Assembly (NCBI RefSeq): GCF_963665055.1
Contig: NZ_OY762015.1
Span: 992,001-1,056,000 of the forward strand
Length of the DNA stretch: 64,000 nt
Source: an uncultured Methanobacterium sp.
GTDB lineage: Archaea; Methanobacteriota; Methanobacteria; Methanobacteriales; Methanobacteriaceae
Reading direction: 5' to 3'
The position numbers were made by a program, and so were the translations under genes. Shown in pieces: positions 11,941 to 23,143 of the stretch (its first letter is position 1; every line of letters begins with the position of its first letter). A model generated the notes under the pieces. The model was not told the origin of the DNA, searched no databases, and was given only the letters and a program-made list of their open reading frames with translations.

Positions 11941-13128
11941 TTAATTAATTTCTCCCTTAATATACATATTATCCCTTTCAAAGGACTTAAAACGCTGCAA
12001 GGGCTTTTTTCTTATTAATCGGGAAATATTCATGATAAATATTTGAATTTTAAATATATTGGTCAAATTTCCGTTCTGATCAAATAATGTAGTATTCCAT
12101 TCACCTGAATCATCCCTAATCTTAGGTTTACACGTAATCACTGCAAACCATTCCATATCTGTTTTACAAAGAGCACAAATGATGCCTATAAAAGATTGAA
12201 TTTTGATTTTTAAACTACTTTCGAAAAAAATACTTTTAAAATGGGTTGATGCCTTTTTCCAATCACCTTTTACCAGAGATAATCTTCCAGAAACAGCTAT
12301 CTGATCGTTTAAGATTATTTTTTGTGATTTGAGTTTATCTTCCATATTAAATTTTATAGATTTTTTCAAAGAAGAGTCCAATTTTTCATAAAATTCTACT
12401 GGAAACATGAAAGCCCTATTCATATCATTTTCCTGTTTAGTGGTTACCTGTGCCTTATGTTTCCTCCAATACCCCAAGACACGATCTGAAGGATAAAATC
12501 TGCCTTTCAAACTTAGTTCCAAAAAAGTAGGATAATCTACATAGGGTGTTTCTTTATTTTGCAAAAAACCGCCAATAGATAATAAAACCTGTTTATCCAT
12601 CATAACTGTACAGGGTTGAATAAAATTAGCAGTAATAAGTCTTCGAGTAAGTTCTGCTTGGGGTGTATTTAAAATTTTTTCAAAGCTTTCCCGATCAAAA
12701 GAGATAAGTTCATTCTTATCGTTGATAGTATGTTTTTTCCCCCAACTGAAAATCACATTATTATTATCAAAAAATTTTACTTGTTCTTCCAGTTTGTAAC
12801 TAGGCCAAGCATCATCACCCTCTAAAATAGCAATTAATTCCCCATTAGATAAATCTAGCGCTTTATTATATGTTTTATAAAGATTCCAAATGCCCACATT
12901 TTCTTGTTTAACATATTTTATTCGATCATCTTTGAATTCTGCCACAATATCTCCAGTTCTATCAGTTGACCCATCATCAATTATGATCATCTCCCAGTTA
13001 GAATAACTTTGATTAAGAACTGTCTTTATACAGGTTCCTATGAACTTTTCATGATTATAGGTGGGAGTTATGATAGAAACAAGAGGAGAACTTTCCTTTT
13101 TCTTAATTTCTGGTTTAATAGGATCCAT
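11941..13128 (-). CDS. Family 2 glycosyltransferase with long C-terminal extension
   Basis: 395 residues. The GT-A domain occupies roughly residues 15-235: VSIITPTYNHEKFIGTCI, IIDDGSTDRTGDI and the acidic motif LEGDDAWPS (the DxD equivalent), followed by the acceptor-side region PTFLELSLKGRF. The remaining 150 residues are not recognisable and may be an acceptor or protein-interaction domain. No membrane helices are seen. It is transcribed with the surrounding glycan genes. The sugar donor is unknown. Confidence 0.85.
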   Translation of the reverse strand: MDPIKPEIKKKESSPLVSIITPTYNHEKFIGTCIKTVLNQSYSNWEMIIIDDGSTDRTGDIVAEFKDDRIKYVKQENVGIWNLYKTYNKALDLSNGELIAILEGDDAWPSYKLEEQVKFFDNNNVIFSWGKKHTINDKNELISFDRESFEKILNTPQAELTRRLITANFIQPCTVMMDKQVLLSIGGFLQNKETPYVDYPTFLELSLKGRFYPSDRVLGYWRKHKAQVTTKQENDMNRAFMFPVEFYEKLDSSLKKSIKFNMEDKLKSQKIILNDQIAVSGRLSLVKGDWKKASTHFKSIFFESSLKIKIQSFIGIICALCKTDMEWFAVITCKPKIRDDSGEWNTTLFDQNGNLTNIFKIQIFIMNISRLIRKKPLQRFKSFERDNMYIKGEIN

Positions 13129-13289
13129 AATATAACCGATGCGAGTTTAAGTAAATATCATCAAATTATTGAATATATTTGGATTATGGTAATCATTCAA
13201 TTTTTTATTTTGTTCATTACAATTGAAAATTAAAAAATTTTGGCATCATATTAAAAAATATGAGAACATTTCTCATTATTAATTAATTT

Positions 13290-14483
13290 TTAATTTTCCA
13301 TGGCACGTTTCATATGATTTAATAATCTTTCCCCTGAATGATTCAATGTCCAATAATTTTTAACGATTTTCTTGGAATTTTTAGTAAACTTAAAAGCCAT
13401 ATCATCATCTGAAATCAAATCTAAGATAGCTTTAGCAAAAAGTTTTTCATCTCGTTCAATAAGAATTCCGTTTTTATTGTGAATTAAACTTTCTCTTACT
13501 CCCCCTTCTCTAATTGCAACAATTGGAGTTCCACAGCACATTGCTTCTAACGGTACCAAACCAAATGGCTCTAAATAAGGGGCATAAACTAATAATTTAG
13601 CTTTATTATATAAGGTAACCAGTTCATCATCATTAATCATAGTTAAGATTTTTAATTTCACTCCTAATTTTCTGGCCAAATCTTTGAGGTAATTTCTCCA
13701 GAGATCATTCCCTTGATCAGAGACTATAACGAATTCCGGCCTTTGACTTTGATCAATTTCCGATAAAGATTTTATTATGAAATCAAATCCTTTTTCAGGT
13801 ACGCATTGTCCCACGGATAGTACAAAATTTTCTTTAGGCACATCTATTTGCTTGAATAAAGTCGTGTCTAATCCTAAGTGAGAAACAAAAGAATTGATAC
13901 CATAACTGTGTAAAATTAGTTCTCTGCTAAAATAGGAATTGGCAAGTGTATATTTAGAGTATCCCATGTATTCCCTATCAAAATTGACCATTCGCCGACC
14001 ATAAAGTTTCAAATGGATATTCCCGAACACATTTTTATATTTTATACCTGCAGTTTCAAAAAGAATCTTAATAATTTCATTACGAAAATTAATGGGCTGC
14101 TGGCAATAATAAATGGAAGGCTTTTTTAAATACTTCAGAATGAAAGGCGATACAATAAATTGATCCTGCTCGCAAAAAACAATATCATAATCTCCACTAT
14201 TGATATTATCAGCCATTTGTTTTTGAGTTTTTTCAAGATCAATAAGCGATATTTGATCATGAAAATAATATTTTAGGGAAGATAATAAAATACCAATACG
14301 GGTATTTTTAACTGGGAAAATCTTTATATCATCAGCAATATTTTTCAAAGGAAGATAATCTTCATTAGCTGTGGATGGTACGAAAACATCAACTTCATGA
14401 TGTTTTGCTAAATAATTAACATGATTATATAGTGCTCTTTTTGCCCCACCAGATGGGAGGTTGTGAAATACGGCGATTTTCAT
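13290..14483 (-). CDS. Family 4 glycosyltransferase
   Basis: 397 residues. The N-terminus has the acceptor-domain signature FHNLPSGGAKRALYNHVNYL, where the glycine-rich loop after strand 1 is characteristic of GT4. The donor half shows FVLSVGQCVPEKGFDF near 215 and YLEPFGLVPLEAMCCGTPIV near 300 (E-x7-E). It starts at ATG 14483 with an ideal GAGGTGACC ribosome site six bases upstream. It is probably part of the oligosaccharide assembly line of the locus; donor and linkage are not predictable. Confidence 0.88.
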   Translation of the reverse strand: MKIAVFHNLPSGGAKRALYNHVNYLAKHHEVDVFVPSTANEDYLPLKNIADDIKIFPVKNTRIGILLSSLKYYFHDQISLIDLEKTQKQMADNINSGDYDIVFCEQDQFIVSPFILKYLKKPSIYYCQQPINFRNEIIKILFETAGIKYKNVFGNIHLKLYGRRMVNFDREYMGYSKYTLANSYFSRELILHSYGINSFVSHLGLDTTLFKQIDVPKENFVLSVGQCVPEKGFDFIIKSLSEIDQSQRPEFVIVSDQGNDLWRNYLKDLARKLGVKLKILTMINDDELVTLYNKAKLLVYAPYLEPFGLVPLEAMCCGTPIVAIREGGVRESLIHNKNGILIERDEKLFAKAILDLISDDDMAFKFTKNSKKIVKNYWTLNHSGERLLNHMKRAMEN

Positions 14484-14532
14484 TATGGGTCACCTCGTTA
14501 AGAAATAAAATTTATAAAATAAAAATATTTGT

Positions 14533-15774
14533 TTAATGTAAAATCTCCTCCCACTCTTTAACGATCTTTTTGTATGAAAAATTATTGGCTAGTTCACGGG
14601 TATTTGAATATTTTTCCTTGAAATCAGGATCTTTAATGATTTTAATCATCATTTCTGATAACATCTTTTCAGATTCATTTAAGGGTGATTCTTCTAAATT
14701 TTTAAATGAAAGTTCATTGGGAAATGGTTTGGTAAGGATAGCATGTTCACCGAAATAGGGATAATTAACAGTTTTATTAAAATCAAACTCAGGACATAAG
14801 ACCTCTCTTGGTCCGGTTTTACAATCTACAGATATAACTGGAAGATTAACAGTAAGTGCTTCTATTAATGATAGAGGGAGACCTTCCCAGAGGGAACTGA
14901 AAACAAAACAATCACTATTAGTCAGGAATGGGAAAACATTCTCCTGATCTCCTAAAAGAAACACATTCTCATTTAAATCAAGTTCCTTTATTAAATCTTC
15001 CAATTTCTCCCTTAAATTACCTTCACCTAAAATAAATAACCTGGCATTTGGGTATTCATCCACCACCTGCCGAAAGCTCCGAATCAAAAACCAGTGCCCC
15101 TTCTGTCGTGTTAATCTACCTACATTAATAAAGTTAATAGTTTCTTCTTCAATCTTTCCATTTATCTTTCCTTTAAATTCATGGGTTTTTCCTTTAAATA
15201 ATTCTTTATGGTCTTCAGGAAGTTCTTCAAGAGATGATTGAATGTTCTTTTCCACATCCATCATATTGTAGATGGTTAATGTATTTGAAATTCCATAAGT
15301 ATCATTAAGGATTCGTTCAACTTCTTTTGAAACACACACAACCTTATCAGCCCGTGGATAGAAGAACTTGATTAACCTGAATTTGGAAGGACTGTTCAGA
15401 AATATCTCAGGATTCATATGCTGAGACAAGATAAGGCGAACCTTATTTCCAAAAAGCCAGCGGCTTAAAACTGCATGGAAGTTACTAACTTCAGACACTG
15501 CAATTATGGTTTCTATTTCCAGATCTTCACAGATTTTTTTAATCCGGGGTGCATACCTGAAAAGATCAATCCCTCTTTTTAGGGGATTTCCATAAATATA
15601 ACCCTCATTAAGCGTGTGGTAATCACCTGAAAACTTGAATTTAGGGTTTTCATCCATTAAAGTTAAATATGACACATCATAACCCTGATTATATAGTTCT
15701 GTGCCCAGTATTGCTGCGAAGCGTTCAGATCCTCCGCCCACTTTAAGTGATTCTACTAAAATTAGAATTTTCAT
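14533..15774 (-). CDS. Family 4 glycosyltransferase (copy A of a tandem pair)
   Basis: 413 residues. The first residues LVESLKVGGGSERFAAILGT match the GT4 acceptor loop. The donor domain has FINVGRLTRQKGHWFLIRSF, LFILGEGNLREKLEDLI, VFLLGDQENVFPFL and SSLWEGLPLSLIEALTVNLPV. It is highly similar in sequence and length outside one segment to the next gene upstream (15832-17229), so the two arose by tandem duplication. Between the halves, copy A has a short charged linker (KGKINGKIEEE) where copy B has a long repetitive insert. Probably both add related sugars in sequence. Confidence 0.88.
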   Translation of the reverse strand: MKILILVESLKVGGGSERFAAILGTELYNQGYDVSYLTLMDENPKFKFSGDYHTLNEGYIYGNPLKRGIDLFRYAPRIKKICEDLEIETIIAVSEVSNFHAVLSRWLFGNKVRLILSQHMNPEIFLNSPSKFRLIKFFYPRADKVVCVSKEVERILNDTYGISNTLTIYNMMDVEKNIQSSLEELPEDHKELFKGKTHEFKGKINGKIEEETINFINVGRLTRQKGHWFLIRSFRQVVDEYPNARLFILGEGNLREKLEDLIKELDLNENVFLLGDQENVFPFLTNSDCFVFSSLWEGLPLSLIEALTVNLPVISVDCKTGPREVLCPEFDFNKTVNYPYFGEHAILTKPFPNELSFKNLEESPLNESEKMLSEMMIKIIKDPDFKEKYSNTRELANNFSYKKIVKEWEEILH

Positions 15775-15831
15775 TTTTATAATCCCATTTTTATGCGCTT
15801 AATATTGTAAAATATTCTATAATAACTTAAT

Positions 15832-17229
15832 TCATTTCAGTAATTTATTCCATTGAGTTACAATTTTATCCTTGTAGAAGTTGTGGGTGATTAACTCTTT
15901 ATGGGCATATTTTTTTCTTAGATCTGGATCTCCAATTATTTTAATCATTATATTTGCTAGTATTTGCTCAGATTCAATGAGGGAAACCTCATCAAGATTT
16001 TTAAAGATTATTTCATTGGGAAATGGTTTAGTAAGAATTGCATGTTCACCAAGATAAGGATAATTTATGGTCTCATCCAAATCTAGTTCCGGGCATAATA
16101 TTTCTCTGGGACCGGTTTTGCAATCTGTGGATATAACCGGAAGATTTACTGAAAGTGCTTCTATTAATGACAGGGGTAAGCCTTCCCAGAGAGAACTGAA
16201 AACAAAACAATCACTATTGACTAGGAAGGGAAAAACATTCTCCTGATCGCCTAAAAGAAACACATTCTCAACCAAATCAAGTTCCAGGATTAAATCTTCA
16301 AGATCACCCCTTAAATCTCCTTCACCCAGAATGAACAACTGTGCATTTTTATATTGATCTACCACCTGTCTGAAACTGCGAATTAAAAACCATTGCCCCT
16401 TCTGCCGGTCAAATCTACCAATGTTAATGAAGTTAAAATTAGGTTTTCCTGCCAGATTTTTATGAGGAGTATTGTCTTCATTATTTTCATAATCAGTATT
16501 CCCTTCCTTACTTCCATTTCCAGTATTCCCTGCATGGTTTTTATGGTCCGTATTTTTCTCCAGGTTTTTATGGTTAGAACTTGTTTCCCCTATTTTGTGG
16601 CCCATATTTCCTTTTACCGGGTTATTCCTTTCAAATAGTGACCTATATTTGTCTGGTAATTGTTCCATGGATAATCTGGTGTTTTTTTGGATGTCCACCA
16701 TATTGTATATGGTTAATGTATTTTCAATGCCATAATCGTTATTAAGGATTTTTTCCACTTCTCTGGAAACACACACCACTTTATCAGCCCTTGGATAGAA
16801 GAATTTGATTAATCTATATTTTAAAGGACTATCCAGGAATATTCCGGGGTTCATGTGCTGCGTTATAATGAGGCGAACCTTATTCCCGAAAAGATAACTG
16901 CTTATGAGTGCCTGGAAATTTGCTGGATCACCCGCGGAAATTACAGTATCAATCTTCAGGCCTTCACAGATACTTTTTATTCGGGATGAATATCTTAAAA
17001 GATCCAATCCGCGTTTAAAATTGTTACCATAAATATCACTCTCATTAAGAGTGTAATAATCCCCTTTAAAACTGTATTTGGGGTTACCATCCATCAGGGT
17101 TAAATAGGAAATATTATAGCCTTGTTCATGTAATTCAGTACCCAGGATTGCGGCGAATTTATCAGATCCCCCACCAATTTTCAATGTATCAACTATGATC
17201 AAAATATTATTTTTCATAAAAATGACCAT
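15832..17229 (-). CDS. Family 4 glycosyltransferase (copy B) with Asn-rich repeat insert
   Basis: 465 residues, a paralogue of the downstream gene with the same GT4 motifs (VDTLKIGGGSDKFAAILGT, INIGRFDRQKGQWFLIRSF, SSLWEGLPLSLIEALSVNL). It is about 50 residues longer because of a hydrophilic Asn/Lys/Gly-rich insert between the acceptor and donor domains. That insert holds five consecutive nine-residue units (SNHKNLEKN, TDHKNHAGN, TGNGSKEGN, TDYENNEDN, TPHKNLAGK), encoded at 16444-16578. It lies in the interdomain linker, where extra length is likely tolerated. The start is GTG or ATG near 17229, with an AGGGAAAA site; ATG 17217 is an alternative. Confidence 0.87.
   Translation of the reverse strand: MVIFMKNNILIIVDTLKIGGGSDKFAAILGTELHEQGYNISYLTLMDGNPKYSFKGDYYTLNESDIYGNNFKRGLDLLRYSSRIKSICEGLKIDTVISAGDPANFQALISSYLFGNKVRLIITQHMNPGIFLDSPLKYRLIKFFYPRADKVVCVSREVEKILNNDYGIENTLTIYNMVDIQKNTRLSMEQLPDKYRSLFERNNPVKGNMGHKIGETSSNHKNLEKNTDHKNHAGNTGNGSKEGNTDYENNEDNTPHKNLAGKPNFNFINIGRFDRQKGQWFLIRSFRQVVDQYKNAQLFILGEGDLRGDLEDLILELDLVENVFLLGDQENVFPFLVNSDCFVFSSLWEGLPLSLIEALSVNLPVISTDCKTGPREILCPELDLDETINYPYLGEHAILTKPFPNEIIFKNLDEVSLIESEQILANIMIKIIGDPDLRKKYAHKELITHNFYKDKIVTQWNKLLK
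16444..16578. repeat. In-frame 27-bp degenerate tandem repeat, five units
   Basis: Five diverged 27-base units encode nine-residue Asn-rich peptides in the interdomain linker of the second GT4 paralogue. The neighbouring paralogue lacks them. Frame is preserved throughout, so the copy remains open. Confidence 0.8.
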
Positions 17230-17285
17230 TTTCCCTGCAATTTTTTATCCTTACTTTAAATTTATCTTCATTTCTTAAATAAACT

Positions 17286-18284
17286 TCATTTCTCAAATAA
17301 AACTTTTAAAAAACCAATTCCATAGCCAATATGAATTGAGGGGTACATGATAGCGGCATAAATACCTTTTAGACTTCTGGACTTTGATATGATAATTAAT
17401 GTGTATACTATATCTATAAACAAATAAATCAAAAGGGGTATTAAGATTATTATAAATAATTCAAGGTTACCTGAGTAAATCAGGAATATTAAGAAGCTTA
17501 AAATGACAATCAAAAGGTAAATAACAAACAAGAGTGGTATTAAATGGAAAATATTTAAAGTTTCCCTGTACTTATGTGCAAAATTACATCGGCCCTCCCC
17601 GTACTTTACCATTTGCCTGAAAAATTGTGAAGTATCGGGTCGCCGATACTGGTAAACTAATGCTTGAGGGTGTTTTAATAGCACATAACCATTTTGCATC
17701 AATCGATAATTGAAATCTGCATCCTCACACTGAGTCATGGATTCATCATAGAATATTTCGTCTTTTTCGAGCATTGAACGTTTGTAAATAGCAAATGCAA
17801 TGGAGTCCACGATTTCTATCTTCTTATCAGTGCTGTATGCAGTTCCCATACCTCCGAGGGGTGTACGTACAACAGAAGCTACTATTTTCCCGTAACTGGT
17901 GTCATCCTCTGGACTGGCATAGGTTGAACCAACACCACCCACTTTACACTTTTTTTCATAGGCCTGGTAGGTTTCCAGTAATTTTTCCAACCAGTCGTTA
18001 TTTACGTAACAGTGCCCATCAAGGTAGGCTATGTATTCTGCTTTTGATGCTTTAATTCCAATGTTCCGTGCCGAGCTAATTATTATATGGGGATTGTCAA
18101 AGAGTTTTATACGGGGATCATCCTTCATTTTTTCCGTGACAATTTCACGTGTCCGGTCTTCAGATTGACCGTCAATAACGAAAATTTGAATATCAGTGAT
18201 AGTTTGATTCTGTAAACTAGTAAGACACCTTTCCAGGTGTTTTTCCTCATTTCGTACCCCAATAATTACATCAATCATACTCAT
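17286..18284 (-). CDS. Membrane-anchored family 2 glycosyltransferase
   Basis: 332 residues. The GT-A domain runs from residue 3 to about 220 with IDVIIGVRNEEKHLERCL, VIDGQSEDRTREIV, ARNIGIKASKAEYIAYLDGH (DxD-like DGH) and CEDADFNYRLMQNGY (ED motif). Three hydrophobic segments follow (about 240-262, 270-292 and near the end), so it is tethered to the membrane, like ExoA-type succinoglycan transferases. An AGAGGTACATTC site precedes ATG 18284. It is the first gene of the long minus-strand glycan operon, so a promoter should lie between 18285 and 18414. Confidence 0.87.
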   Translation of the reverse strand: MSMIDVIIGVRNEEKHLERCLTSLQNQTITDIQIFVIDGQSEDRTREIVTEKMKDDPRIKLFDNPHIIISSARNIGIKASKAEYIAYLDGHCYVNNDWLEKLLETYQAYEKKCKVGGVGSTYASPEDDTSYGKIVASVVRTPLGGMGTAYSTDKKIEIVDSIAFAIYKRSMLEKDEIFYDESMTQCEDADFNYRLMQNGYVLLKHPQALVYQYRRPDTSQFFRQMVKYGEGRCNFAHKYRETLNIFHLIPLLFVIYLLIVILSFLIFLIYSGNLELFIIILIPLLIYLFIDIVYTLIIISKSRSLKGIYAAIMYPSIHIGYGIGFLKVLFEK

Positions 18285-18426
18285 GAATGTACCTCTAGGA
18301 ATAAATCATGAAAATTACCCTTAAATTAAAATATCCTCAAATACAATCTATCACCATTATTGATAAATCAATTTGTCGCATATGTGTGATTTTAGGTTCT
18401 GAAAATCATGAAGGGTGATGAAAATC

Positions 18427-19263
18427 ATGATATACTTCCAGGGCTGCACTGCCCGTGATAAACTTAAAAATATCTCCAGAAATACCCAGATGATCCTGGA
18501 TATTGCAGGGGTGGATTATAAAATCCTCCAAGAGGAAAATTGCTGTGGTTCAATTCTCTTGCGTACTGGATTCCAGGAAGATGCCCATGAATTAATGATA
18601 AATACTTTAAAAAAACTTAAGGGTGAAAAAATTGTGGTTAGCTGTGCTGGATGCTACCGTACACTGAAAAAGGATTACTCGGAAGTTTTTGGGGAAGAAT
18701 TGGACGTTATCCATATCAGTCAACTTCTTGAAGAGTTGATTATAGAAGGGAAAATCAGGACAAAAAAGGAGAGTTTGAAGGTTACCTATCATGATCCCTG
18801 TCACCTGGGGCGGCACTGTGGAGAATATGAGGCACCACGCCATGTAATAGGTGAAAAAGCAGAATTGGTGGAGATGGATAAAACTGGTGAACATGCCAGT
18901 TGCTGTGGTGCCGGTGGTGGAGTCAAGTCAGCTTATCCAGAATTATCATCAGAAATTTCAAATAAGAGAATTGATGAAGCCCTTAAAACCGGGGCGGACG
19001 TGATGGTGACTTGCTGTCCATTCTGTGTTTTGAACTTGGAATCAGATGAAATAAAGGTTATGGATCTCACCGAGTTCATGTTATTGGGTGATGGACTATT
19101 TTCAGAGGAAAAGGGTACACTAGAAACTAAAGAAGAGGGTACACTAAACTCTAAAGAAAAGGGTACACTAAACTCTAAAGAAAATTGTACACTGGAAAGT
19201 GGTACGCCAGTTTCAGAGGAAAAATTTGTATCGGATAAACACCAGGGGGTTTCCAATGAATAA
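18427..19263 (+). CDS. Heterodisulfide-reductase-like CCG-domain iron-sulfur protein
   Basis: About 278 residues with two cysteine-rich CCG domains: FQGC plus NCCGS and SCAGCYRTL in the first, HDPCHLGRHCG, SCCGAGGG and TCCPFC in the second. This is the pattern of HdrB, GlpC and LutA/LldE proteins, which bind a non-cubane 4Fe-4S cluster and move electrons. The last 60 residues are an acidic repeat tail (19105-19200) that the family lacks. GTG 18415 and ATG 18418 are in frame, but AGGGTGAT fits best with ATG 18427. The next gene overlaps its end by eight bases, so the two form a LutA-LutB-like pair; the substrate is unknown. Confidence 0.85.
   Translation: MIYFQGCTARDKLKNISRNTQMILDIAGVDYKILQEENCCGSILLRTGFQEDAHELMINTLKKLKGEKIVVSCAGCYRTLKKDYSEVFGEELDVIHISQLLEELIIEGKIRTKKESLKVTYHDPCHLGRHCGEYEAPRHVIGEKAELVEMDKTGEHASCCGAGGGVKSAYPELSSEISNKRIDEALKTGADVMVTCCPFCVLNLESDEIKVMDLTEFMLLGDGLFSEEKGTLETKEEGTLNSKEKGTLNSKENCTLESGTPVSEEKFVSDKHQGVSNE
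19105..19200. repeat. In-frame 24-bp tandem repeat, four units
   Basis: Four 24-base units encode EEKGTLET, KEEGTLNS, KEKGTLNS and KENCTLES at the C-terminus of the CCG protein. Units two and three are nearly identical at DNA level, indicating recent slippage. Confidence 0.88.
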
Positions 19264-20455
19264 ATCCCAACTCACCATTATGAACCGTTCCTTCACTAAA
19301 TTAAACCAAAGACGGGAAGTCCTCCTTCAAGATGAAACTACTATCAATTTAAAAGAAAGGGTTAAAAAGATCAGAACAAATTCCATCAAACAGCTATCTT
19401 TGCTACTTGAAAAAGCAGAAAAAAACCTGATAGACAATGGGATTGAAGTTATTTATGCTCAAAATGCTGAAGAAGCAAAGATAAGTATTTACCAACTTGT
19501 TAAAAATGAAGATATTATAGCCAAATCAAAATCCAACACCGCCGGTGAAATAAAACTCACTGAATATCTTGAAAATAACGATATTGAAGTTTTAGAAACT
19601 GATCTGGGAGATAGAATAGTACAGTTTGATAAAAGCCGCCCCACTCACCCTATTGGGCCGGCATGTCACCTGGATATGGAAAATATTTCCAAAATCATAT
19701 CCTGCGAATTTGGAAGGAAAATTGAAGCCGAACCTACTGCTATCCTTGATGCTGTGAAAACCGATATTCTGGAAAAAATTACCCACTGTAATGTTGGAAT
19801 CACTGGTGCTAACTCAGTAGCTGCTGAGGATGGGTCACTGGTAATGGTTCATAATGAAGGTAATATAAGCCTGCTCACCATGATGGACCTTCACATTATC
19901 CTGGTGGGTATTGATAAACTGGTTCCCACAGTGGAGGATGCAATTTCAGTGGTGAAACTGGAAACCATCTACGCCACCGGGAAAAAAGTCCCGGCTTACA
20001 TGAACGTTATATCCTCCCCCTCTAAAACTGCAGACATTGAACAGATCATTTTAAAAGACATGTACGGAGCTAAAAGGGTAGTTGTGGTGTTTTTGGATAA
20101 TGGCCGTACCCAGGCTCTTGAAGAAAAGGAAGAATGCCTGTGGTGTATTGGATGTGGAGCATGCATTGTTAACTGCCCAGTATACACTACCCTAGGTCCA
20201 GAATTCGGTTATTTGCGCCACTTAGGAGGTAAAGGAATAGTTTTAAGCCATTTTATCGATGGTAAAGTTTCTTATGATTCAGGCCTTTACAAATGCACAT
20301 TATGTGGACATTGCACAGTGGAATGTCCGGTTGAAATACCAATCAATGATATGTTAGAGGATTTAAGGAAAGAATCTGTTAAAGAAGGTAAATACCCTGA
20401 AGAACATGGTAATATTCGAAATAATCTTAAAAAATCAGGAACGCCATTTAAATAA
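19256..20455 (+). CDS. LUD-domain protein with C-terminal ferredoxin (LutB/LldF-like)
   Basis: 399 residues from ATG 19256, which has a CAGGGGG site and overlaps the end of the CCG gene. Residues 30-275 form the LUD domain (IVAKSK-like segment, THPIGPACHLD, GITGANSVAAEDGSLVM). A two-cluster ferredoxin follows: CIGCGACIVNCPVY near 300 and CTLCGHCTVECPVEIP near 350. In bacteria LutB/LldF with LutA and LutC oxidises lactate. Here only two partners are present and no LutC, so the pair may instead pass electrons between ferredoxin and a disulfide or hydroxyacid substrate. Function is inferred from family only. Confidence 0.85.
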   Translation: MNKSQLTIMNRSFTKLNQRREVLLQDETTINLKERVKKIRTNSIKQLSLLLEKAEKNLIDNGIEVIYAQNAEEAKISIYQLVKNEDIIAKSKSNTAGEIKLTEYLENNDIEVLETDLGDRIVQFDKSRPTHPIGPACHLDMENISKIISCEFGRKIEAEPTAILDAVKTDILEKITHCNVGITGANSVAAEDGSLVMVHNEGNISLLTMMDLHIILVGIDKLVPTVEDAISVVKLETIYATGKKVPAYMNVISSPSKTADIEQIILKDMYGAKRVVVVFLDNGRTQALEEKEECLWCIGCGACIVNCPVYTTLGPEFGYLRHLGGKGIVLSHFIDGKVSYDSGLYKCTLCGHCTVECPVEIPINDMLEDLRKESVKEGKYPEEHGNIRNNLKKSGTPFK

Positions 20456-20567
20456 TTAACAGAATAAAAATAGAGAGAATAAATTAATTTAAAATTAAAA
20501 AATAAATATTCACATACTTACAATCATAGGTTTTAAATATTAGTTACAAGACTTGATTATTAATAGA

Positions 20568-21297
<730 letters not shown>

Positions 21298-21349
21298 ATA
21301 ATTATAAAGGTCCCCTAAAAAGCATCCAATAACTTAAAAAACGTGCAAG

Positions 21350-21404
21350 ACCTTTAAAGGTTATAAACCTTAAACTAATGGTATAAAACCTTTAAAATTA
21401 AGGT
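21350..21404. promoter_or_regulatory. Cluster of overlapping palindromes upstream of guaB (possible operator)
   Basis: ACCTTTAAAGGT at 21350-21361 is a perfect 12-base palindrome. It overlaps AAGGTTATAAACCTT at 21357-21371, a perfect palindrome around ATA that itself contains a TATAAA box. A third copy, ACCTTTAA with an inverted TTAAGGT, lies at 21388-21404. Four AAGGT/ACCTT half-sites on a TATA-like core suggest a repressor site for guaB. No regulator is known to me for this motif. Confidence 0.5.
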
Positions 21405-21540
21405 AAATAACCAAGTATCATTACATATACCTAATTTGTATTAAATTTTATTAAAATTTGGATAAAATATTTTGATACTAGCTAAACTTAATAGACAACT
21501 ATCTCTAAATAATTATATTATAGAGAGAGGTGATCACGAG

Positions 21541-21579
21541 TTGATTCCAGAGGTGATGGAGAAAATCACTGCTGGTTGA
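21541..21579 (+). other. Twelve-codon leader mini-ORF before guaB
   Basis: AGAGGTGATCA at 21526-21536, a near-perfect Shine-Dalgarno, is followed by TTG at 21541 and a 12-codon frame (MIPEVMEKITAG) ending in TGA at 21577-21579. A second AGGTGATGGA motif lies inside the mini-ORF at 21551-21560, well before the true guaB site at 21624-21630. A translated leader affecting guaB is possible; chance is also possible. Confidence 0.35.
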
Positions 21580-21637
21580 TTTTAAAATTCACTTTTAAAT
21601 TTTTAATCCACATCAGGTGGAATGGAGGAGAAATGTT

Positions 21638-23128
<1,491 letters not shown>

Positions 23129-23143
23129 AGTTGGGGAAATACT

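Noticed and set aside
13009..13233. A 74-codon plus-strand frame at the GT2 gene start
   Set aside because: It overlaps the conserved N-terminus of the glycosyltransferase in antisense and is mostly hydrophobic AT-rich noise.
18933..19256. A 107-codon minus-strand frame over the CCG gene end
   Set aside because: It is antisense to a well-supported gene and its Ser/Val-rich repeats are just the reverse of the coding repeat.
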